A DNA stretch of 64,000 nt from Saturnia japonica (lineage: Eukaryota; Arthropoda; Insecta; Lepidoptera; Saturniidae). Made by a program: the position numbers and the translations under genes. This document shows, one piece after another, positions 56,145 to 64,000 of the stretch. The notes below the pieces were generated by a model that saw only the letters and a program-made list of their open reading frames with translations, was not told the DNA's origin and did not search any database. Location of the stretch: positions 12,338,690-12,402,689 of the forward strand of contig CM065328.1 of the NCBI GenBank assembly GCA_033032175.1, read 5' to 3'. Positions within the stretch are counted from its first letter, which is position 1, and each line of letters opens with the position of its first letter.

Positions 56145-56400
56145 ATTAAAAAAAAACATTACTCTCTAAAAACTTTCTGTGTAATTATTTCTTCCCAAAT
56201 TCAGGACGAAAACTCCTAAGCTGGTAACACTGGTCGGTGTCACGTGGGTTTTGTTGACCCTTTTTCTTATACGCGAGCACACCATCAAAAAAACTACTAA
56301 CACATATTCTGTGAAAATAAGTGACAAACCGGGACGCGAACCTCCGATCTCCATTTCTGTAACCGTAGGTACCTACACTCTTATGATCTTAATTGCATTC
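56145..56400 (-). repeat. tRNA-derived SINE family T
   Basis: Minus strand: ggagatcggaggttcgcgtc then ccggtttgtcac, a B-box-like word, followed by acagaatatgtgttagtagt and gggtcaacaaaacccacgtg. No second copy in the window. Confidence 0.4.
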
Positions 56401-56656
56401 AACCTTCCAAATAAAATCTTTTCGTAATAAAACTTACTTAACGTTTTTAATTACTTATTGTATGCGTTTTGTTGATTATAAAATGCATTATGTTTCCCGT
56501 CTACGCGTCTTATTCTGCATTTTTATTATTATTAATGCTGTTAATTACTTTAAAATAACATTATAACAATTAAAAATTAATTAATTAATTGTACTTTGAT
56601 GTACCGCCTAATACCTTTTTTATGTTACCGAAGCCACTATGGCTTTATACTGAAGT

Positions 56657-56961
56657 AACGATGGCTCAGTTGGTAGCGTGTACGGACTCCTCGTCCATCG
56701 ACGTGAGTTCGAATCCTGCAATGTTCCTGAGCGTCCGGTGAAGGAAAACATCCTGATGAAACCATATAGCTTGGTGGTGGGGTATTTCCTAAAGCCTGGT
56801 GAGCTACCACACCCGGTTTGAAAATCTGTCGCCAACCAAACACCAATAGGTGTGTTCTGGCAGCTGCACTTGAGAGCCAGTTTTCCACTAGGCTTAGTTT
56901 GTTACCATCTGAAGCCACATCGTCCTTATTGTCAGATAAAATTGCGGCTAAACCTACTTAT
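56657..56961 (+). mobile_element. tRNA-derived SINE family C, longest copy
   Basis: Head: gatggctcagttggtagcgt (A box), gtgagttcgaatcctgcaat (B box). Body: gcgtccggtgaaggaaaaca, tcctgatgaaaccatatagc, ggcagctgcacttgagagcc, and a 3' end ggctaaacctac. Nine copies in the window define the family. The long minus ORF (56637-56918) is incidental. Confidence 0.82.
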
Positions 56962-56967
56962 ATAGAA

Positions 56968-57238
56968 CTAGCTGTGCCCCATGGTTTCACCCGTGTTAAT
57001 TTTATACGACAAACATCGCCAACGCACCCGTGTTGGGGATTTTTTATACTCTGTGTGAAACTATCGACATTTTTGTGAGGAATAAATTATTTTTTCAAAT
57101 TATAGTATAGCCTATGCTACTCGCTGATACCGTAGCTTTATATTGGTGAAAGAATTTAAAAAATCGGTCCAGTAGGTTTTAAGTTTATCAATTACAAACA
57201 AAAAATCAAATCTTTCCTCTTTATAATATTTCTACAGA
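56968..57238 (-). mobile_element. Helitron-like family M, full length
   Basis: 271 bp. Minus-strand start TCTGTAGAAATATTATAAAG preceded by A (57239), then aggaaagatttgattttttg, and end cacagCTAG at 56971-56968 followed by T (56967). Confidence 0.82.
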
Positions 57239-57299
57239 TAAAGTAAAAATCAAAGGGGGTGATAGAGATCGACTCGATTGGGTCGCGAGCAATATCCAC

Positions 57300-57450
57300 A
57301 GAATGATAAATTTGTCACGTTTCAGGATCAGCCTGTATAGAATGGTCGGGATGGCAGTGACGATCTGCGATTGATTAAATAGTGATCGCTCGATGGTTAC
57401 CGTTGTTTTGAATTGTACTGTTATCATTATCAGGCACAGTGACTTCACGC
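57300..57450 (+). repeat. Family D retroelement tail
   Basis: gtcacgtttcaggatcagcc, gatcgctcgatggttaccgt and ttttgaattgtactgttatc, then catcat-like gcacagtgactt. Matches 32865-33030. Confidence 0.5.
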
Positions 57451-57511
57451 TTACCATGCTATTATCCTACTTTAGACGTTTATGTAATCTTTTATACCTA
57501 TAGATACATAA

Positions 57512-57735
57512 ATACAAGACAGTCCTTTACAAAAAAAAAAGCAAACTATATCTAATGGTTTTGACGACTTTTCTTGTGTATCTTGATGCCAATGAAATTA
57601 AAATGGGAAATATCCTTTAAAAAAAAAAGAATAATCCAATTCGGTTCATAAACAAAGAAGTTATGGCTGAACATACATAAAAAATTATTCGAATTAAGAA
57701 TTCCTCCTTTTTTCGAAGTCGGTTGAAAATAAATA
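57512..57735 (+). repeat. Repeat family G, full length
   Basis: aatacaagacagtcctttac, tgccaatgaaattaaaatgg, cggttcataaacaaagaagt, tatggctgaacatacataaa and ctccttttttcgaagtcggt. This copy shows both ends of the family most clearly. Confidence 0.65.
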
Positions 57736-58264
57736 GTACAGATTTGCCGTCGCGCGCGCATCAAGTAAAAACCACAAGATAGATTTTGATCAATATTTTT
57801 ATAATTTACTCCTTAGATACATAGTCACAAAAAAAAATACCACGTTAGTTATTGAAGTTTTAAAACATCACGATTTTTATAAACATTACTTACGCCTTCA
57901 ACTCTGTGGCTTCTATTATAGTAATATAATTAAAACACGGAAAAATGGTTGAACGAATTTCGATGGATGGATCTTCTACTAAAATTAAATACGTGATTAT
58001 ATAATCTGGAACCTCAAATGCACATAAAGAATGCATTAGTCGTGTACCGGCATCGTTATATTCGCAACAAAGACTGCTTAACTGCCTAAGAACATAAGTT
58101 CAAAACATTAAACTTGCTGCCTAATTGATAATTAAATCAGTTTATTATTCGATAAATTTAATAGCACAAGTTAATGGTCTGTTTGCCTCGCAGCCCCAGG
58201 GTTTGCACCGCGAAGTGGAACGGAAGCTCCCAGCGGCTTCTGGCGATTTTCTCTTCATCCGTTT

Positions 58265-58375
58265 TACATATCGTAATATACCATCACGCCTGTATACCCG
58301 AAGGGTTAGGCAGGGGTGTAGGTACTAATTTACACTTACAGTTGAGCTGCTACTGAGAATTTCATAGGAAAATGC
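58265..58375 (-). repeat. SINE family P, 3' part
   Basis: Minus strand: cctatgaaattctcagtagc, acccctgcctaacccttcgg and gtatacaggcgtgatggtat. Confidence 0.65.
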
Positions 58376-58439
58376 AATTTATATAAATATTTGATTAGTT
58401 TTATTAGGTTGTAGATTTATGTTATTTATGTTTTATCTT

Positions 58440-58560
58440 TGTCGAATCATCTCTCGGCCATTGTGTTCTTTCCTTCTCACGACTTCGGGCCCTTAAAAGC
58501 GTTACGTGAAGAGATAATATATGTACTTAGGTATACAGGCCAGTATGACAGCAGCGACCG
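58440..58560 (+). repeat. Family D, RT-end and tail fragment
   Basis: gtcgaatcatctctcggcca, ttctcacgacttcgggccct, gcgttacgtgaagagataat, then cagtatgacagcagcgaccg. Same order as 14030-14215. Confidence 0.5.
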
Positions 58561-59230
58561 TAATTCTTATAACCTATCAATTATTGAAAGATATACTACC
58601 TATGTATAAAATATCAACAAAATGGGACCTAATAAAAGACATTTTTTGCAGTTTTTTTTTTTACGATTTCTAATATAATAATTTTTAAGTCTTATAGCCT
58701 CTAACTGTTTTATAAGAATCGGTCAAGCCGTTCTCTGAGTTAAATTCAAAAAAACAAATAGACAGACTGACAAAAAGAAATTACCTAAGTATGGCATACC
58801 TATTCACGATCAGTGTTCTTTAGGTTTAAAAGACATCTATCATGAAATATTTTATTAATATCGATTATTCCTTGAAGGATTAAGTGTCTACTAAAATAAT
58901 ACCAGCTTTTACTAATAAAAACAGAAGAATTTGTAGTGACCTGTGTTTGAAAATAAAAATGTCAGAGTCTATCAGACCGATTTAACCGATTTCAAAGTTA
59001 ACTTTCTAAATCTTTTCTATCTATATAGTCAGTTTATTGAAGAAGGTTCTAAGTTAACAGAACAGTAACCATAAACATCAGCTAATCTGTTAAGTTGTAC
59101 TTATCTACCTATGCATTCGAATCAAGAACAACAACGACAAATCAAATTTAAAGCGGACCAAACTACGAGACACTATGGCTATTCTATAAATTTCTAACAG
59201 TGAGAAAGATAAACATAAAAATCATACCAC

Positions 59231-59511
59231 ATAGACTATTTTCTGCTAAACAATGAATATTATATCACTTCTCATTGAGTGACAATGTCAATATTTTGGT
59301 GGGTCTAAGTTCAATGGTACTGGTCAGGTTGGGATTCGCAGTATTAATTTATTTAATTTAATATATTAGTAACAAATACTATAGATAAATGTTAGCTTTC
59401 TGCACTCCTTCTCCATATAAACTTTAACCATGTCAAATCTCACAGTCTTCCGTGCACACAATACTCTTAAAAAGGTACCGAAATCTTTTGCTTCACGTAT
59501 TAATATATACA
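59231..59511 (-). repeat. Helitron-like family A, 3' truncated
   Basis: atagactattttctg and gtgacaatgtcaatattttg to cttcacgtattaatatatac. The terminal cgatcg...CTAG block is missing. Confidence 0.7.
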
Positions 59512-59669
59512 GGCAACAGGCAAATCAATTTCTTATAAATACGGTACGTAACGAAACTAGTATTGAAAACGTCACTTTATGTAATTCGCCCATGTGAGTG
59601 AAGGAGACAACTATTAGACAGAGATGTACGTACATACTTGGTTCGGTAGTTAAGAGGCGGGGCCTTTGA

Positions 59670-59890
59670 GAACACGCCCAATATCGATTCGACCTGCCTA
59701 GTCATAATTTATTCATAATTGACGATATTATTATGAGAAAAACAAGAATTCGAATGGCGGCGACATATTTTTTTAAATCCCATTTGCATATACCGACCGC
59801 CTTCGTGATTCAGCTGGCTGGTCCAGTTTGGATGCCGCCGAGGCCAGCCAACATCTTGGTCTTGATAAATTACTGCATCACGACAAATAC
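59670..59890. other. GC-rich single-copy island near tup exon 2
   Basis: taatttattcataattgac (homeodomain-like), tttgcatat (octamer-like) and a TGGCTGG...CCAGCCA inverted pair around 59816-59851. Not found elsewhere in the window. Confidence 0.3.
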
Positions 59891-59892
59891 TA

Positions 59893-60079
59893 CTTTTTTA
59901 AAATGATAAGTGTGAAAGTATGTACGTTTGTTACTCAACAACGCACACACCGCTGAACAGAGTTCGATGAAATTTGGTGCACGTATCTACTAGAACCTGG
60001 ATTAATACATAGGATATATTTAATCCGGTAAAGACCCAATTCCGAAGTCCACGCAGACGAAGTCGTGGGTGGAACCTAG
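59893..60079 (+). mobile_element. Helitron-like family L
   Basis: gtgtgaaagtatgtacgttt, acaccgctgaacagagttcg, atgaaatttggtgcacgtat; ends cgaagtcgtgggtggaacCTAG (60076-60079) followed by T. Confidence 0.65.
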
Positions 60080-60905
60080 TAGTAGATAAATTTATTATCA
60101 AAATACATGCAGTGAACTAACGTGGCTATACATACAATACGTTTTTAACATCGAGTCACTATAGTAGACATTGACGTCATCATCCGTGATATTAAAACCG
60201 AACGTGTATCTTTTAGCCTTTGACAGGAAATCCTAGTTTAAAAAAAATTTAATTAAATAAAACGTAACTTTTACAATTTTCGAGTTGAGCAAGTATTGGT
60301 TTATTGATAAAAAGCAAAAAAAAATCTCAAAAGAATTCAGTATTCATTTAATTAATTTTCCCTTGGGAAATTAAGATTTTTCTCTGTACGTCACGTGATT
60401 GGAATTGAGAAAAGAAAACGCGACGTTTTTCTTTCCATAATTACTTAAAGGTACTTACCTACCTACCTACACAATTGAGTGTTATTCTAACCTTATAAGT
60501 AAGCATATTGTGTGCGACTCTCAAGTTATTATTTAAGTGTGGGTATATATAGATACTTAGTCGTTTTAAAATTATATAGGTAGGACTAAAAAAAATTCGA
60601 AACTTTAACTTTGTAGATATTTATTGAACAAAACATAGTAGTCGATAGATACTATTTTAGGTGGATTTATAAATTTGTCTCTTTGATTCCTACATTTAAA
60701 TAACTTTTGCAATTTCATCGAATAAATTGACTTCTTCTATGAGGTTGGCATAGTCATCAGGAATGTACTGAAGCCTCATTAAAATAAAAGATTTAAAAAA
60801 ATGCCCTATCCGCTTCAGAAAATGCATAAAGAGAAGTAGCCATTATGAAATTCCCAACATGAAAATGTTCACAACTTTCCGCTCTGAGAATTTTTTTTTT
60901 CGCAG

Positions 60906-61095
60906 AAAAGCTAAGGCTATCGCTATGCGTCGGCTGCGGCGGTCAAATCCATGACCAGTACATCCTGAGGGTGGCTCCAGACCTCGAGTGGCACGCGGCC
61001 TGCCTCAAATGTCAAGAATGCCGGCAGTTCTTGGACGAATCGTGCACGTGCTTCGTCAGAGACGGGAAGACTTATTGTAAAAGAGATTATACTAG
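60906..61095 (+). CDS. tup: tailup/islet, coding exon 2 (first LIM domain)
   Basis: 190 bp between acceptor ...ttttttttcgcAG and donor GGTAAA. After completing the split Lys codon it encodes 62 residues starting [20 protein letters not shown] and ending TYCKRDYT, plus AG of the next codon (Arg or Ser). It contains a whole LIM zinc-binding domain with ligands C-x2-C-x18-H-x2-C-x2-C-x2-C-x18-C-x2-D. The words [46 protein letters not shown] are those of LIM1 of Islet proteins, only a few substitutions from vertebrate ISL1. Other LIM-HD classes (Lhx1, Lhx3, apterous) differ clearly in these words. LIM1 binds cofactors such as Chip/LDB. LIM2 and the homeodomain must be downstream of the window. 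Confidence 0.97.
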
Positions 61096-61254
61096 GTAAA
61101 ATCTAACATCTATTTTGCTAGTCTAGTCTGAATAGGATTGCAAAGCATAAAAAAATATATAGGTAGCATTGTATTAGTACAAATATGTAGCAGATAGGTA
61201 TGACTTAATATAAATATTTCAAAATTGAACTGTAATTTTTTTTACTTACATACA

Positions 61255-61640
61255 TAAATCTCGCCTCTTTTCCAACAGAGTAGGCAGAGACTACATCTTT
61301 TCAAGCACGCTCGTCGGCTTAGAGTAGGTACTCTTGACCTGAACTATCTTCAGAAAGTCTCCGAATTTATCGTGAAACGTTCATCTAGGCTTTCTCATTC
61401 CAACGCTCCCAATCATACTGTCCTTATCAATTTGTTTAGTCATTCTTCTTTCATTCATCCCCTCAACATGCCCAAACCATCTAAGCATCTATTTCTCAAT
61501 CCGTGTCACTATATCTTCTTTCACACCACAAAGCTCTCTTATAACACCATTTCTTATCCTGTCACTTAATTTCACTCCTAACATACCTCTTAGCGCTCTC
61601 ATTTCTACTGCATTTATGGTACTTCCATGCTTTTATTTTA
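61255..61640 (-). pseudogene. RTE-type non-LTR C-terminus and 3' end
   Basis: Minus translation includes MLRWFGHVEGMNERRMTKQ, the LRWFGHV..M...R..K......G signature of non-LTR polyproteins, with damage further on. The 3' end (cctacatgt-less, ctctgttggaaaagag) is shared exactly with 63768. 5'-truncated. Confidence 0.72.
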
Positions 61641-62479
61641 AATCTTAAAATATTGAAAAAGAACAAAATAAATAATTATTCACAAAAATATATATAAGTG
61701 ACAGAAATGCCTTTGTCTTGTTTTTTTACTCTTCTATAAAATATCTATGTATAAAGTATATTATTTTATGAGATGTAAGTATTTTTTATAACTGATTTGG
61801 AAGAAAAAAACTACGATCCTATCAGTCGGAGAAATGCTAGCAACCCTAAATTTACATCCTGTCAATAATTTGAGTATATAATGAACGGATTATCTAATAT
61901 ATATAACTGTAGATGGTCTAGTTTGATATAATCTGCTATTATTGTTAACAAATTATGAGATCGATGCAAGAAAATACGATTATTTTTTATTTACTTAAGT
62001 ATTAAGTTTACTGTTCAAACTAAATTTCACTTTTGAGAATGCAGACAAGCCATTCGTTTACAAAAATATTTAGTTTTCTGTTTAGGTAGTATTGAGTTAT
62101 GAATTTTTAATGTATACAAATAGCATTTATTAATCCAGTTTATAATAATTCACAAACAACATTAATCCAGTGCCCACAGAGATTTAAAAAAAACATAACC
62201 CAACGTCAATCACAATCGTACATCGGCGCCACTTTTTATACACAAACCAACGGCAAAGATGAATTCACTAAAATAACTCGCGTATGTTTACCTTTTCACC
62301 CTTCCATTTCTCGCGACCAAAATATAGAATTACCCATAAACAAATATACAATTTTACAAATGACACTATAAAATTCATAACCTATAAGTCCTATCACGTA
62401 AAAATTAGGGAACAAAATCGAACGTTCTCGTCGAATATTACGATAGGGGATTGGTAAATTGAATTTGTCGGCATGCACT

Positions 62480-62660
62480 CTGATGTGCCGAAGAGAAAAC
62501 AAGCCGGGTTTGACTGAGCATTATGTATTTTGGCGCCAAAACAAACGTCAGTTTGACAGCGCGGCGGGCGGCGGGAACCTGATATGTCTATGGTAATGTT
62601 TGTTTCCGTTTACACCCGGCCGGATAAGCGGGTTTTCGATTACTGTTTTTTTGTACATAT
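62480..62660. promoter_or_regulatory. GC-rich island with perfect E2F-like palindrome
   Basis: TTTTGGCGCCAAAA at 62528-62541 is a 14-bp perfect palindrome containing the E2F core TTTGGCGC on both strands. gcggcgggcggcgggaacct follows. About 1.4 kb downstream of exon 2; a regulatory element or an unseen promoter is possible. Confidence 0.3.
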
Positions 62661-63767
62661 TTATTCTTAACTAGATTCTTCCAGCGACGTCCACCGTTTT
62701 TTCAGTTAATTAACACAAGTTCTAATTATTGTTAGGGATACCTACTTATTTATCAAAAGGTTTATATTAATATTATTAAACATAAATTTGATGATCCAGC
62801 CTTTCTCGCACTAAACAAGAGGTTTGCTATAAGTATGTGTAGGCTTAGTGTATATTGGTGGACAGCCAAGTTTTTGTAGGTCTCGCAGAGCACCATTTTA
62901 TTAATAAAGAATTTACTTCATCTTACTGTAATTAGAGAAATATCACACTAAACATTAAACAACGGAGGCGTTGAAATAAAATGAGTAATATACAGTAAAA
63001 TAAAGTGTATCTACACATTAAAAAATGGGTGCGTGTACTTATGTACGCGCGTGAGAAGTTATACTTCTTTGGCATCATTAAAAAATAGTTTTTAATTGCA
63101 TGCAAATAATTAATTACAATAAAATAATAGAAGGATTGGAAAAGGATAATCAACAAAGTTCATTTTAAATTTGAAAAATTAAATAAATAAATATTTATTT
63201 TCTTACATTAAGTCTAACATAAATTGTCTTATTATTCGAATTGTATTTTTAATTAAATGAGGTCCACTTCCATAGTATCTTCCGGTAATGTCTGAATCGG
63301 AACTTATATAATTAATATACCTATATATATAATTATTAAAAACCAAATTTAGAGAATAATAAATATATAAGACATAATTTGTACTAAATATTATAAGATT
63401 CTTAATTTTAAATGTTTATTATTGATTATTTAACATTTTAAAAATAAATGTAATAATAAATTCAAAAATTGAATTTAAGGTTGGTCATTTTTTAAATATT
63501 TTTATTGATTTCTTAATTTAATATTCACTTTTCATTTTTATCAAAAAAAAATCATTAAATTTATTTAGTTATTTTTATAAATATTTATTATTTATTCAAT
63601 TTAATAGCAAATATTAAAAATTAATGTTATAATTTGATGTTCAATTTTAATTTTTATCACAAACTTTTTATTAAATGTTTTATTAAATTTATTTCTTTAT
63701 TTTGTAAATATTAAATAACCAATAATAAGTATTTAACATTAATAATTTAATAATATTTAGTGTTAAT

Positions 63768-64000
63768 TACTCTTTTCCAACAGAGTAGGCAGAGACTACA
63801 TCTTTTCACGCACGCTTGTCGGCTTAGAGTAGGTACTCTTGACCTGAACTATCTTCAGAAAGTCTCCGAATTTATCGTGAAACGTTCATCTAGGGTTTCA
63901 CCTTCCAACGCTCCCAATCATACTGTCCTTATAAATTTGTTTAGTCATTCTTCTTTCATTCATCCCCTCAACATGCCCAAACCATCTAAGCATCTATTTC
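63768..64000 (-). pseudogene. RTE-type non-LTR C-terminus, second copy, cut by window end
   Basis: Nearly identical to 61261-61493 (a few substitutions such as caagcacgctcg/cacgcacgcttg and ctttctcattcc/gtttcaccttcc). Same orientation and same 3' boundary. Confidence 0.72.

Larger units (their letters stand above)
1762..60905 (+). other. tup: tup intron 1 (about 59.1 kb)
   Basis: Bounded by a consensus donor (GTAAGT) and an acceptor with a long T tract ending in cgcAG. No other conserved protein-coding exon was recognised inside it on either strand. Its bulk is transposable-element debris, listed separately, with single-copy islands between. An additional non-coding or alternative 5' exon inside the intron cannot be excluded from sequence alone. 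Confidence 0.8.
61096..64000 (+). other. tup: tup intron 2, 5' part (runs off the window)
   Basis: No second LIM-domain exon (expected CAKC...FSKNDFVMR-type text) was found to 64000. 61645-62160 and 62660-63765 are AT-rich with nothing recognisable. Confidence 0.75.

Noticed and set aside
1..64000. CRISPR array, bacterial operon or phage region
   Set aside because: No regularly spaced identical short repeats, no ribosome-binding-site-led gene runs. Spliced LIM-homeodomain exons and metazoan transposons show this is animal nuclear DNA.
61096..64000. Second LIM-domain exon of tup
   Set aside because: Searched for CxxC...FSKNDF-type text in plus frames and found none; only RTE-type remnants on the minus strand and AT-rich DNA.

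Overview
The window looks like moth or butterfly (lepidopteran) nuclear DNA: AT-rich, gene-poor and packed with decayed transposable elements. The repeat content is what points to Lepidoptera: many short elements ending in CTAG-T of Helitron type, several tRNA-derived SINE families, a cecropia-type mariner, and 3' ends of R1-, CR1- and RTE-type non-LTR retrotransposons. The order is inferred from this repeat content and from the encoded protein; no species is claimed.

Only one conserved protein-coding gene is visible, and only its beginning: the LIM-homeodomain gene tailup/islet (tup) on the + strand. Coding exon 1 (1656-1761) ends in phase 1. Coding exon 2 (60906-61095) supplies the two bases completing that codon and then the whole first LIM domain. 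Everything from 1762 to 60905 is therefore one first intron of about 59.1 kb. The window ends inside intron 2, so the second LIM domain and the homeodomain lie beyond 64000. A leader/promoter region with CCAAT boxes and TATA-like motifs precedes exon 1.

The intron is a transposon archive. Local family names used here: A, B, M, L, W, O, N = short Helitron-like elements; C, P, S, T = tRNA-type SINEs; D/U, E, F, R1, RTE = non-LTR retrotransposon tails; G, H, I, Q, V = short repeats of unclear class. One mariner (28162-29450) is complete from end to end but has a dead transposase. One TIR element (24176-24660) is complete. A 185-bp element is nested in a B copy (41817-42001) with a clean 4-bp target duplication. 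A 2.57-kb tandem duplication occupies 42801-47947.

Between the repeats are GC-richer, apparently single-copy stretches with clustered transcription-factor-like motifs (for example 4200-5420, 5935-6225, 8935-9431, 10670-10860, 16245-16450, 18220-18450, 34150-34330, 36120-36440, 59670-59890, 62480-62660). These are the best places to look for tup enhancers. A possible small antisense two-exon transcription unit lies at 11915-12460. All functions of noncoding stretches are inference from motifs only.
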